A stretch of DNA of 32,315 bases from Alphaproteobacteria bacterium (GCA_024407875.1 JAKSVT010000020.1:1-32315), one strand, 5' to 3'; positions 7,419 through 16,063 are shown, counted from the first letter of the stretch. Numbers and translations are program-made. Notes: generated by a model from the sequence alone, not told the origin.

Positions 7419-9374
7419 ATGAAACGTTTTTTATCGTTTTTGTTGTTTTTTGTTGGCTTAATGTGTTTAGCAGAAAAGTCAAATGCTGTTGTTGGAAGTT
7501 CTGAATCAGCAGTAAATGTAGATAGTTTAGGTGATGTAGGAGAAAATCTATTCCAAAATTATGATGGGAAGGTTGCTCCGGTTGCATTAGCTTATGTTGA
7601 TTTTAAAATTGATAGAGCTAGAACAGCAAACCAATATGGTAAAGATATTGGTAAATATAATTTTAAATTGTTCGGATGCAGACGTGTAGATAAAAAGATT
7701 GTTTTAAATCAAGGAAGAGCTATGCGCCGTGATATGCATTTTAATGATGTATTCTTTGAAGAATTAAATGAATTAATACCTGTTGTTATTCCAAAAGATA
7801 GTAAATATTATCCTTATAGTGTTGGGGATGTTCCTGCTGGTTATTTGTTAACTGCAGAAATTAAAGATTTATACGTTAATGCTTGTGATCACTATGATTG
7901 GCGTACAAGAGTTTATTCAAATATGCGTTCAGGTACGGCTGAAATTAAAGTTAAATGGCGTATTATGACACCTTATAACCATAAAGTTTATTGGGAAGGT
8001 GAAACTGTTGGTTATTCACAAATAGATGATCCGATTCGTAGAGGTGAAGTAAGATTAATTGAAAAAGCCTTTGGTGATGCTCTTGTTCGTATGGTTGGAT
8101 CATCAATGGACGTTTTGCATAATAAACCTGATTTAGAAGCTCTAGCAAAAGCAAAGGCTGAACATGATGCTCTTGCTTATGAGCATTTACTCAAAAGACA
8201 AGACTTACAATCATCTTATAGAAGAAAACGTCAAAGATTTTATAATGAAAGAATTCGTCAAAGAGAATTACAAGCTTTAGAAAGATTAGAACCTGAAGAA
8301 AAAGAGTTTGATGATTTTATTGGTACAGATATGAGCGGAAAATTGCTCGGAGGTATTGGTAAATTTGATAATGGTGATGATCTTGCAGGTTCTCTTGATA
8401 AAGAAGGAAAAGACGCAAGTAAATTAGGCGCAATGGGAAATGGAAATTCTGATAAAGAGCGTGATTTGGATGGTTCTGAAGGTGGAATTTTTGGGCGCTT
8501 GTTTGGCGAAGGGGGAAATGGTATTGCTGGTAAATTAATGCTAGGCGATATGGAAAATGGAACCTTAGGTCGATTACTAACAATGAATTTGGTAGGCTTG
8601 TTTGACGGAACAGGTTTAGATGGATTAGATAAAGAAACTCAAGATGCTATTACTCAAGGTGATTTTGACAAGTTTGGCTTCTCAATATCCCCAATTGATT
8701 CTTGGATTACAATTAATAATATTAAGCCATTTAAAAAATTAACCCCTTTGCGTATGTATCGTATACGTTCTTCTGTTGTTGCCGTAATTTCAGGAGATGA
8801 TAGTGTAGGCTCAGGTTTAGTTATTGCACCTGGATTGGTTTTAACAAACTATGAAACTATTAAACATTCTCCATTTGCAGGAATTGAATTCCTAGATGGA
8901 AGAATGTCAGATGGTGTTGTATTGCGTGTAAATAAAGAAAAAGATGTTGCTTTAGTTTATATGCGTCCAGATGGATTTGATAAATACAATTGGCCTTTGC
9001 CTTTACGAATTGATTTACCAGAAGTTGGTGAGCCTTTCTATGCAATTGGAACTCCTATGCGTGGTGGTTTAGAAGGTGCAATCGATCATGGTAAAGTTGC
9101 AGGATATAGATATATTGATAATGGCGTTGATATTTTGACTAATACAAACTTACAAAGTGTATCTTTGGGCGGTACTTTAGTGGATGAAAAAGGTAATGCT
9201 ATTGGTATATCTTATGGTGGCGATAAACTTACAGATCAAGTAAGAGATAAATTTATTCCTATTGGTGATGCTTTCCAAGCTTTAAAAGTTAAAATTTTGG
9301 ATAGAGATATGGATGAATCTCCAACGGATAAAGCTAATTTGTTAAGAAAACAACGAGAAGACTACATTAAGTAA
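7419..9374 (+). CDS. Exported protein with C-terminal degenerate trypsin-like (pseudo-serine-protease) domain
   Basis: A 651-residue protein with a Sec signal peptide, predicted cleavage SNA|V after residue 23. Residues about 50-230 form an unrecognised domain with repeated strand-like segments. Residues 236-296 are charged and probably helical or coiled coil. Residues about 305-415 are glycine-rich with recurring GKL/GRL motifs. Residues about 450-620 are a DegP/trypsin-like fold: SSVVAVIS, GSGLVIAPGLVLTN, KDVALVYM, GEPFYAIGTP and a GG-x-LVDEKGNAIGI ending. The His position is Glu479 (TNYET where active enzymes have TN-x-H-V) and the Ser position is Leu583 (SLGGTL against NSGGPL); only Asp509 of the triad is kept. 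It is therefore likely a binding or scaffold domain in the periplasm and not a protease. The one-base gap to the regulator downstream implies co-transcription. Confidence 0.8.
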   Translation: MKRFLSFLLFFVGLMCLAEKSNAVVGSSESAVNVDSLGDVGENLFQNYDGKVAPVALAYVDFKIDRARTANQYGKDIGKYNFKLFGCRRVDKKIVLNQGRAMRRDMHFNDVFFEELNELIPVVIPKDSKYYPYSVGDVPAGYLLTAEIKDLYVNACDHYDWRTRVYSNMRSGTAEIKVKWRIMTPYNHKVYWEGETVGYSQIDDPIRRGEVRLIEKAFGDALVRMVGSSMDVLHNKPDLEALAKAKAEHDALAYEHLLKRQDLQSSYRRKRQRFYNERIRQRELQALERLEPEEKEFDDFIGTDMSGKLLGGIGKFDNGDDLAGSLDKEGKDASKLGAMGNGNSDKERDLDGSEGGIFGRLFGEGGNGIAGKLMLGDMENGTLGRLLTMNLVGLFDGTGLDGLDKETQDAITQGDFDKFGFSISPIDSWITINNIKPFKKLTPLRMYRIRSSVVAVISGDDSVGSGLVIAPGLVLTNYETIKHSPFAGIEFLDGRMSDGVVLRVNKEKDVALVYMRPDGFDKYNWPLPLRIDLPEVGEPFYAIGTPMRGGLEGAIDHGKVAGYRYIDNGVDILTNTNLQSVSLGGTLVDEKGNAIGISYGGDKLTDQVRDKFIPIGDAFQALKVKILDRDMDESPTDKANLLRKQREDYIK

Positions 9375-9375
9375 T

Positions 9376-9990
9376 ATGCATAAAGTTTTAGTGTATACAA
9401 AACAATTAGAAGTATTTGAACAAATTAAGCAATTTGTTAAAAATGATATAGAATTTGTAATTTGTAATCATTTTGTAGATACAAGAGCTAATTTGCAAGG
9501 TTGCGAGTTTTCTGCTGTTATTTTTGATGATCCTAAAGATTCCAAGTTGCCTAAAATTAAAGATTTAAAGTTAGTCTTACCTGTTATTTATTTATGGTCA
9601 AAACCAATTTTGAGTGAAGGCGTTGTATTCCAAAAACCTTTTAATTTATTTGATTTTGTAAGCTCTTTAAAAAAGATTGTTGAAAATTATGAAAAAAGAA
9701 AGAGTGAAACATTAAAAATAGGTTTATGGTCATTAGATAAATTTTCTAAAAAATTATCGTATGAAGATAAAGAAATACAATTGAACGACAAAGAATGCCA
9801 ATTACTTATTTGCTTAACAAATTCAAATGATTGTGTTGAGAAAGATGAGATACTTCATGAAGTTTGGGGATATGTCGATGGTATTTCAACTCATACTTTA
9901 GAAACACATATTTATATGCTTCGTCAAAAATTAGAGTATACAGGACTTGAAATTGTTTTAGATTCGAAAGGTAGATACGGATTAAAATAG
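9376..9990 (+). CDS. OmpR/PhoB-type winged-helix regulator with atypical receiver domain
   Basis: The 204-residue protein ends in a well-formed OmpR/PhoB DNA-binding domain (about 113-204): LNDKECQLLICL, DEILHEVWGY, then THTLETHIYMLRQKLE as recognition helix, and a terminal GRYGLK hairpin. The first ~105 residues resemble a receiver: a candidate acceptor Asp51 in SAVIFDD and a conserved Lys87 in QKPF. The acidic pair that binds magnesium in true receivers is absent; the first strand reads KVLVYTKQ. It may thus act without phosphorylation. No sensor kinase of the two-component type lies nearby. The gene starts one base after the pseudoprotease stop and has no room for its own promoter. Confidence 0.85.
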   Translation: MHKVLVYTKQLEVFEQIKQFVKNDIEFVICNHFVDTRANLQGCEFSAVIFDDPKDSKLPKIKDLKLVLPVIYLWSKPILSEGVVFQKPFNLFDFVSSLKKIVENYEKRKSETLKIGLWSLDKFSKKLSYEDKEIQLNDKECQLLICLTNSNDCVEKDEILHEVWGYVDGISTHTLETHIYMLRQKLEYTGLEIVLDSKGRYGLK

Positions 9991-10005
9991 TATCTATAAA
10001 TTAGA

Positions 10006-10935
10006 GTGGATATAGATATATTATTATGGCTGCAAAATTTTAGAGAAGCTTCATCAGGATGTTTCGATAATATAATGTTATTAATAACAAAGTTGTCTGA
10101 AGAGCATGCTATAGCTTTTTTGTTGGCTGTTTTATATTGGGTAGTCGATAAAAAAATAGGAATATTTGTATATTTTTGTTTTTGGTTTAACTGGTTAATT
10201 AATTTCTTTTTAAAAGCAACTTTTTGTGTATATAGGCCATTTGTTAGAAGTAATTTAATTCATCCTGTTAAAGGAGCAATAGCAGAAGCAACGGGATATT
10301 CATTTCCTAGTGGTCATACATGTAGAGCAATTTCTGTTTATGGTGGTTTATCAATCTTTACATCTAAATGGATTAAGGCCATATTATATTCAATTGTCTT
10401 TTTTGTTTTGCTAAGTAGAATGTATCTTGGAGTTCATACTCCTCAAGATGTATTAGTTGCATTACTTGTTGGATTTATAGGTATATATGTTGTAAAAAAA
10501 TTCTTTGTAAAATTAGAAAAAAATCCAAACTATGATAAAAATATTTTAATATATGGTTTATTAGTTACAGCATTATTGTTAATATATATAATATTTAAAA
10601 AATATCCGATGGATTATGTTGATGGTAAAATAATTTATGATCCAAAAGATATGATATGTAATTCTATAAAAAGTATAGTTGGTAATACATCAATCATTAT
10701 AGCTTGGTATTTAGAACGTAAATTTGTGAATTTTGAAGTTAATGTTTCTAATAGGCAAAAATTAAATAGATTGTTTGTTGGATTTTTCATATTAGGTATA
10801 ATGAATTTTACATTATTTCCATGGTTAGAAACATATGGTTATATTGGAAAAGCAATTTTATATTTTTTAGGCAATTTTTATGTGCTTTTCTTTGCTCCGT
10901 TAATTTTTAAATGGATGCAAAAGAGAGGCTTTTAA
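10006..10935 (+). CDS. PAP2-family membrane phosphatase
   Basis: A 309-residue membrane protein with about seven or eight hydrophobic segments. The three-part lipid phosphate phosphatase signature is complete: K70-x6-R77-P78, then P101-S-G-H104, then S137-R138-x5-H144-x3-D148; His104 and His144 are the expected catalytic pair. Members dephosphorylate undecaprenyl pyrophosphate, phosphatidic acid or similar lipid phosphates on the outer face of the inner membrane. The start is a GTG with only a weak ribosome site; the next good in-frame ATG would remove the first 23 residues but keep all motifs, so the exact start is uncertain. It is 15 bases after the regulator gene. The substrate cannot be told from sequence. 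Confidence 0.88.
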   Translation: MDIDILLWLQNFREASSGCFDNIMLLITKLSEEHAIAFLLAVLYWVVDKKIGIFVYFCFWFNWLINFFLKATFCVYRPFVRSNLIHPVKGAIAEATGYSFPSGHTCRAISVYGGLSIFTSKWIKAILYSIVFFVLLSRMYLGVHTPQDVLVALLVGFIGIYVVKKFFVKLEKNPNYDKNILIYGLLVTALLLIYIIFKKYPMDYVDGKIIYDPKDMICNSIKSIVGNTSIIIAWYLERKFVNFEVNVSNRQKLNRLFVGFFILGIMNFTLFPWLETYGYIGKAILYFLGNFYVLFFAPLIFKWMQKRGF

Positions 10936-10937
10936 TT

Positions 10938-10961
10938 AAAAAAAGCAAACTTTGTTTTTTT
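10938..10961 (+). terminator. Possible weak terminator after the PAP2 gene
   Basis: A-rich sequence followed by GCAA, a three-base loop ACT, TTG and a run of T (10951-10961) can fold into an imperfect hairpin with a G-U pair. The short GC core makes it weak, but the position right after the stop fits a terminator. Confidence 0.35.
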
Positions 10962-11041
10962 GTGTTTAAATTTTAGTTTAATTGTTTTAAAATCCCAATG
11001 TCTTAGATGACAATTTAAATATAAAACAGGATTATAATATT

Positions 11042-12223
11042 ATGATAGATTTTGATTTTTCTATTCCTACGAAAGTTTTATTTGGTGCTGGCAAAATGGA
11101 TGCTTTAATGCGTGAAAAATTACCAGGTAAGTTGGCTTTGTTAGTTATATCTTCAGGAAGTGTTGTAAAAGAACGTGGCTACTTAGCAAGAATGGAAAAT
11201 ATCTTAAAACATCAAAATATTGATTATTTTATTTATGATAAAGTTTCTTCCAATCCAAAGAAAAATGAAATTATGGAAGCTGCTCAATTTGCAAGAGATA
11301 ATTTTTGTGATTTTGTAATTGGCTTAGGTGGATCAAGTGTTGTTGATTCTGCTAAAGCAATTGCTTTTATGGCTAGAAACCCAGGTGATTTGTGGGATTA
11401 TTTCGTAACAGGATCAGGTAAAGGTTTGCCTCCTAAAAATCCTGCTCTTCCAATCGTTGCTATAATGACAACAGCAGGAACTGGATCTGAAACAGATCAA
11501 TGGATGGTTGTAACAGATGATAAAATTGGTGAAATGATTGCATTTGGTGTTCCATCAACATTTCCTACTTTGTCTGTTATGGATATTGATTTAATGATGT
11601 CTGTTCCACCATATTTAACAGCCATTCAGGGTTTTGATGCATTTTTCCATGCAGCAGAAGGTTTTATTGCTAAAATAGCAACACCAATTAGTGAAGCTTT
11701 TTCTTTACAAATTCTTCGTTTGGTAAACAAGTATTTACCTAGAGCAGTAGCAAACGGTAATGATGCTGAGGCTAGATCAAATATTGCTTTAGCAAGTATG
11801 CTTTCAGGAATGGTTCAATCAACTTCTAGTTGTACATCATTACATGCTATGGATCATGGTTTGACATCTAATCACCTTGATTTGCCTCATGCTGCAGGAT
11901 TATTAATGTTATCAAAATCTTATTTTGAATTTTTCTCAAAATATGTTCCTGATAGATTTATTAAAATGGCTCACATTATCGGTGGTGTTACTGCTAATTT
12001 GCCAGAAGAAGAAAAGCCTATGGAATTTGTAAATCAAATGGTTCGTTTACAAAAAGAATGTGGTGTAGATAATTTAAAAATGAGCGATTATGGTATCAAA
12101 TTTGAAGATATGGAACAAATGGCTCGTAATGCACATCAAACAATGAGTAATTTGTTTGCTATGGACAGATATTCTTTGTCTTTAAAAGAAACAGTTACTA
12201 TTTTTGAAAAGGCTTATAAATAA
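11042..12223 (+). CDS. Iron-containing (group III) alcohol dehydrogenase
   Basis: The 393-residue length fits the Fe-ADH family, which interconverts alcohols and aldehydes or ketones using NAD(P)H in the cytosol. The N-terminal dinucleotide domain shows GLGGSSVVDSAKA (about 94-106) and TTAGTGSE (143-150). The metal ligands align with those of the E. coli FucO type: Asp199 and His203 in GFDAFFHAAEG, His268 in LHAMDH, and His283 in LPHAAG. An ACAGGA site lies 10 bases before the ATG. It heads a close-set operon; the radical-SAM gene starts two bases after its stop. The actual substrate is unknown; the pairing with an aminomutase makes an amino-acid-derived aldehyde or keto compound conceivable, but that is inference. 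Confidence 0.92.
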   Translation: MIDFDFSIPTKVLFGAGKMDALMREKLPGKLALLVISSGSVVKERGYLARMENILKHQNIDYFIYDKVSSNPKKNEIMEAAQFARDNFCDFVIGLGGSSVVDSAKAIAFMARNPGDLWDYFVTGSGKGLPPKNPALPIVAIMTTAGTGSETDQWMVVTDDKIGEMIAFGVPSTFPTLSVMDIDLMMSVPPYLTAIQGFDAFFHAAEGFIAKIATPISEAFSLQILRLVNKYLPRAVANGNDAEARSNIALASMLSGMVQSTSSCTSLHAMDHGLTSNHLDLPHAAGLLMLSKSYFEFFSKYVPDRFIKMAHIIGGVTANLPEEEKPMEFVNQMVRLQKECGVDNLKMSDYGIKFEDMEQMARNAHQTMSNLFAMDRYSLSLKETVTIFEKAYK

Positions 12224-12225
12224 TT

Positions 12226-13353
12226 ATGAATAGTGCTGAGTTTCGTAAGAAATATTTTCCAAACGTTTTAGATGAAGATTGGAACGATTGGAAGTGGCAA
12301 ATGAGAAATCGTGTCACAAGCTATGACCAATTATCAAAAATATTTGATTTAACTGATAGCGAAAAGCAAGCTTTAACTATGGATAATGCTTTTCCTGTTG
12401 CAATTACACCATATTATTTAAGTGTTGCTATTGATTGTTCTAGTGTAAGACGTACAATCTTACCAAATCCTCAAGAACATAATATTTATCCAGGAGAAAC
12501 AAATGATCCTTTAGGTGAAGAACCTGCAATGAAAGTTCCGGGTTTGGTTCATCGTTATCCTGATAGAGTTTTGTTTTTAACTACAGAATATTGTTCAACA
12601 TATTGTAGATATTGTACAAGATCAAGATTAGTTGGCCGAAATAGTGTAAAACCATCTACTTGTATGAGTAAAAAACAGCGTTGGGAAGAAGCTTTTAAAT
12701 ATATTAGAGATCATAAAGAAATAAGAGACGTTTTAGTTTCTGGTGGCGATCCATTAACAATGGATGATGAATCTATAGATTATCTTTTATCTAATTTGCG
12801 TAAAATAGAACACGTTGAAATGATACGTATAGGTTCTAAAACGCCGGTAGTTTTACCACAACGTTTTACTCCAAATTTGTTGAATATAATTAAAAAATAT
12901 CATCCTGTTTATTTTTCATTGCATTTCACTCATCCATCTGAACTAACTCCAGAAACAAATAAAGCATGTAATATGATTGCTGATGCTGGGATTATAATGG
13001 GTTCACAAACAGTTTTGCTAAGAAATGTTAATGATGATGCAAAAACATTAAAACAATTAATGCATAAATTGTTATTAGTTCGTTGTAGACCTTATTATTT
13101 ATTCCAATGCGATCCAATAGAAGGTTCGGCACATTTTAGGGTAAAAGTTGAAGATGGCCTTAAAATAATTGATGAATTAAGAGGATATACATCAGGTTAT
13201 GCAATTCCTACTTATGCAATAGATATTCCTGGTGGTGGAGGCAAAATAGTTTTAACACCAAATCATGTAATTGGGAAAGATGGTGATTTTCTTAAATTAC
13301 GTAATTTTGAAGGTAAAGAATATTTATATCCAGATTATATAACAGAGGTTTAA
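12226..13353 (+). CDS. KamA-family radical SAM aminomutase (lysine 2,3-aminomutase-like)
   Basis: A 375-residue radical-SAM, PLP-dependent enzyme. The iron-sulfur motif is C123-x3-C127-x2-C130 (YCSTYCRYC). PLP is expected on Lys340 in PGGGGK. The two aspartates that bind the substrate amine in clostridial lysine 2,3-aminomutase (Asp293 and Asp330) align with Asp296 (FQCDPIEG) and Asp333 (AIDIPGGGG), and the TRSR arginines follow the cluster, so a lysine-like substrate is more likely than glutamate. The protein is about 40 residues shorter than the clostridial enzyme and lacks the C-terminal cysteines that bind structural zinc there. It is longer than EpmB (about 340), and no efp or epmA is near. 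It lies between Fe-ADH and proC with two-base gaps on both sides. Confidence 0.85.
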   Translation: MNSAEFRKKYFPNVLDEDWNDWKWQMRNRVTSYDQLSKIFDLTDSEKQALTMDNAFPVAITPYYLSVAIDCSSVRRTILPNPQEHNIYPGETNDPLGEEPAMKVPGLVHRYPDRVLFLTTEYCSTYCRYCTRSRLVGRNSVKPSTCMSKKQRWEEAFKYIRDHKEIRDVLVSGGDPLTMDDESIDYLLSNLRKIEHVEMIRIGSKTPVVLPQRFTPNLLNIIKKYHPVYFSLHFTHPSELTPETNKACNMIADAGIIMGSQTVLLRNVNDDAKTLKQLMHKLLLVRCRPYYLFQCDPIEGSAHFRVKVEDGLKIIDELRGYTSGYAIPTYAIDIPGGGGKIVLTPNHVIGKDGDFLKLRNFEGKEYLYPDYITEV

Positions 13354-13355
13354 TT

Positions 13356-14162
13356 ATGAAATTATTGATAATTGGTTGTGGAAAAATGGGTGGATCCGTT
13401 TTGGACGGATATTTATCAAAGCATGATGAAGCAAATAATATTCGTGTTATTGAACCAAATGAACAAATAAGAGAAAAACTCAAACAAAAAAAGGTTATTT
13501 CTTTTGAGAAAATAGAAGATTTAAAAGATTTTAATCCAGATTTTGTTTTTACAGCAGTAAAGCCATTTTTAATAGGTGATATAATTGATTCATTAAAAAC
13601 TTTTATTGATAAAGGGGCTGCTTTATTTACAATTATTGCTGGTAAAAAAATTGCTTTTTTTGAAGAACATTTAGGTAAAAATGCTAAAATTGTAAGATGT
13701 ATGCCTAATACTCCAGCATCTATTGGTAAAGGAATTACAGGTTTGGTTGCTAATAAAAATGCAACTAAAGAAGTAAAAGAATTTGTAAACGATGTATTTG
13801 AAGCTTGTGGAGAAACTGTTTGGCTTGATGATGAAAGTCAAATAGATGCTGTAACAGCAGTGTCAGGAAGTGGTCCTGCTTATTTGTTTTATTTAACAGA
13901 AACATTAGTAGAAGCAGCAAAAGCGACAGGCTTAAATGAAGAACAAGCTAAAAAATTAGCAAAAGCAACTATAATCGGAGCTTCTGCATTAATGGAGAAA
14001 AGTTCTGAAGAGCCTTCAAAACTTCGTCAAAATGTTACAACTCCAAATGGTACAACAGCTGCTGCATTAGATGTATTGATGAATGAAGAAAATGGTGTTG
14101 GAAAATTAATGACAAAAGCCGTTTTAGCAGCACAAAAACGTAGCGTTGAACTTGGAAAATAA
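13356..14162 (+). CDS. proC: Pyrroline-5-carboxylate reductase
   Basis: A 268-residue NAD(P)H-dependent enzyme that makes proline from pyrroline-5-carboxylate in the cytosol. The Rossmann motif is GCGKMGGS at residues 7-14. RCMPNTPASIGKGITG (114-129) and the family signature AVSGSGPAYLFYLTETLVEAA (about 168-188) are intact, as is TTPNGTTAAALD (228-239). The length is normal. It starts two bases after the KamA-like gene and is the third gene of that operon. Proline synthesis is the default assignment; reduction of another cyclic imine produced by its operon partners cannot be excluded from the sequence. Confidence 0.93.
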   Translation: MKLLIIGCGKMGGSVLDGYLSKHDEANNIRVIEPNEQIREKLKQKKVISFEKIEDLKDFNPDFVFTAVKPFLIGDIIDSLKTFIDKGAALFTIIAGKKIAFFEEHLGKNAKIVRCMPNTPASIGKGITGLVANKNATKEVKEFVNDVFEACGETVWLDDESQIDAVTAVSGSGPAYLFYLTETLVEAAKATGLNEEQAKKLAKATIIGASALMEKSSEEPSKLRQNVTTPNGTTAAALDVLMNEENGVGKLMTKAVLAAQKRSVELGK

Positions 14163-14241
14163 AAAAATATTAGTTTTTTTGGCTATTTTATCGTATAAGT
14201 AAAATTTATGAAGATTTAAGATATATTTTAAGGATTTTAAG

Positions 14242-15228
14242 ATGTACGTTATTATTGGTGGAGCTGGATTTTTAGGATCAAATTTAGCAGCAGGAATTGA
14301 AAAAGCCGGATTAGGCGAAATTAGTGTTGTTGATAATTTTGAAACAGATGAACGTTGGAGAAATATTGCAAAAAGAAATCTACGTTCAATAGTAGCTCCA
14401 CGTGATTTGTTCGAGTACTTAAATTCGCATAATGAACAAATTGATGCAATAATTCATATCAATTATACGGGTGTTACTAAAGAAGCTAGTGTTGATGATT
14501 TAATTGAAGAGCGTATTATTCTTACATGGAAGTTATGGTGTTGGTGTTCAGAAAACCGTGTACCATACATTTATGATTCAACAAGTGGCGTTTATGGCGA
14601 TGGATCTCAAGGGTTTAAAGATGATGACTCATTAGAAGCATTGTTGAAATTACAACCATTAAATCCGGCTGCTTGGACCAAATTAATGATTGATAGAAAA
14701 ATAGCAACTAATATTGCTGAAGGTAAAAAAGCTCCACCACAATGGATTGGTTTTAGATGCTTTAACTTATATGGTCCAAATGAATATCATACAACAAATC
14801 ATAGAAGTGTTGTTCCTGGTATTTATCAAGCTGCAAAATCAGGTAAGTTGTTCCCATTGTTTAAATCGGAAAATCCGGATTATAAAGATGGCGAACAATT
14901 AAGAGATTTTATCTGGGTTGATGATTGTGTAGATATAATTATTTACTTTTTACAACATCCAGAAATTAGTGGTATTTTTAATATTGGAACAGGTGAAGCC
15001 AGAACATATAAAGATGTTTTAACATGTGTTTATAATGCTATTGGTGAAAAACCTGAATTAGATTTTATTGATATGCCAAAAGATTTGAGAACACATTATC
15101 AATACTATACAAAAGCAGATGTTACTAAATTGCGTCAAGTTGGGTATGATAAGCCATTTACTTCTCTTGAAGAAGGTGTATCTAAATATGTTCATGATTA
15201 TTTAGAAAAAACAGATATGTATAGATAG
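14242..15228 (+). CDS. HldD-like NAD-dependent sugar epimerase with altered active site
   Basis: A 328-residue extended short-chain dehydrogenase whose closest recognisable relative is ADP-L-glycero-D-manno-heptose-6-epimerase (HldD), an LPS-core enzyme. It has the GGAGFLGSN nucleotide motif (6-14), DSTSGVYGD (112-120), and FRCFNLYGPNEYH (171-183). Two key residues are changed. The catalytic Tyr of the Y-x-x-x-K motif (PLN-V-Y-G-Y-S-K in E. coli) is Ala143 in PLNPAAWTK, although Lys147 is kept. The second catalytic base, Lys178 of E. coli in GHK, is Thr184 in EYHT. It may be inactive, a binding protein, or use a different mechanism. A good AGGA site precedes the ATG; lgt follows after 10 bases. 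Confidence 0.75.
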   Translation: MYVIIGGAGFLGSNLAAGIEKAGLGEISVVDNFETDERWRNIAKRNLRSIVAPRDLFEYLNSHNEQIDAIIHINYTGVTKEASVDDLIEERIILTWKLWCWCSENRVPYIYDSTSGVYGDGSQGFKDDDSLEALLKLQPLNPAAWTKLMIDRKIATNIAEGKKAPPQWIGFRCFNLYGPNEYHTTNHRSVVPGIYQAAKSGKLFPLFKSENPDYKDGEQLRDFIWVDDCVDIIIYFLQHPEISGIFNIGTGEARTYKDVLTCVYNAIGEKPELDFIDMPKDLRTHYQYYTKADVTKLRQVGYDKPFTSLEEGVSKYVHDYLEKTDMYR

Positions 15229-15238
15229 GACAAGTATT

Positions 15239-16063
15239 ATGAGTGCAACTTCAATTGCTTTAGGTTATTCAGGCATACAGTTTCCAAATATTGACCCTGT
15301 TGCAATACATTTAGGTCAATTTGGAATACGTTGGTATTCTCTTGCATATTTGTTTGGAATTTTGTTTTGTTGGTTTTTAACGAAGGCATTAGTACGTCGT
15401 TATCCTTCAAAGGTTGATGTTGATGATTTAGATGATGCATTCTTTTGGATGACTTTAGGTGTAATTTTAGGTGGTCGTATTGGATATGTTTTATTTTATA
15501 ATTTCCAATATTATTTAGATAATCCATCTCAAATTCTGGCTGTATGGCGTGGCGGTATGTCATTCCATGGTGGTATTTTAGGTGTTATAATTGCAATATT
15601 TTTCTATACACGTTCTATAAGAGTAAGTTTTTTTGATTTGTCTGATTTGTGTGCCTGTGTTGCGCCATTAGGATTGTTTTTTGGACGTTTAGCAAATTTT
15701 GTTAATGGCGAATTATTTGGTCGTATTACAACATCTGTTCCTTGGGCTATGATATTCCCAGCAGGTGGTCCTTTACCTCGTCATCCTAGCCAATTATATG
15801 AAGCAATGTTTGAAGGTTTGTTCTTATTCATATTGTTGTATACATCATGGACAAAATGTGTTTGGATAAGAGTAAGAACAGGTTTTGTATCGGGTATGTT
15901 TTTATCAGGTTATGCAATTGCAAGATTTTTGCTTGAAAATTATCGTGAACCTGATCCTCAATTAGGATTTATGTTTGCTCGTATTACAATGGGACAATGT
16001 TTGACATTGCCTATGTTGATAATCGGGTTATTAATTATGTTTATTACATCTCGTCGTGTCTAA
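15239..16063 (+). CDS. lgt: Prolipoprotein diacylglyceryl transferase
   Basis: A 274-residue inner-membrane enzyme that moves diacylglycerol from phosphatidylglycerol to the lipobox cysteine of prolipoproteins, the first step of lipoprotein maturation. The Lgt landmarks are all present: IRWYSLAYL near the N terminus, WRGGMSFHGG with essential His110 (E. coli His103), FFGRLANFVNGELFGR with Arg150 (E. coli Arg143), RHPSQLYEA (181-189), and NYREPD near the C terminus. Seven membrane segments are plausible. The AGGA ribosome site overlaps the stop codon of the epimerase gene, pointing to coupling. The next gene starts inside its last codons. Confidence 0.96.
   Translation: MSATSIALGYSGIQFPNIDPVAIHLGQFGIRWYSLAYLFGILFCWFLTKALVRRYPSKVDVDDLDDAFFWMTLGVILGGRIGYVLFYNFQYYLDNPSQILAVWRGGMSFHGGILGVIIAIFFYTRSIRVSFFDLSDLCACVAPLGLFFGRLANFVNGELFGRITTSVPWAMIFPAGGPLPRHPSQLYEAMFEGLFLFILLYTSWTKCVWIRVRTGFVSGMFLSGYAIARFLLENYREPDPQLGFMFARITMGQCLTLPMLIIGLLIMFITSRRV

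Noticed and set aside
11003-11038. TATAAT at 11033-11038 as promoter for the alcohol dehydrogenase
   Set aside because: It lies immediately before the start codon, so transcription would begin inside the gene; no good -35 was found for another box.
14163-14200. A/T-run hairpin after proC as a terminator
   Set aside because: The stem would be only A-T pairs with no GC core, so it is not distinguishable from background in this AT-rich DNA.
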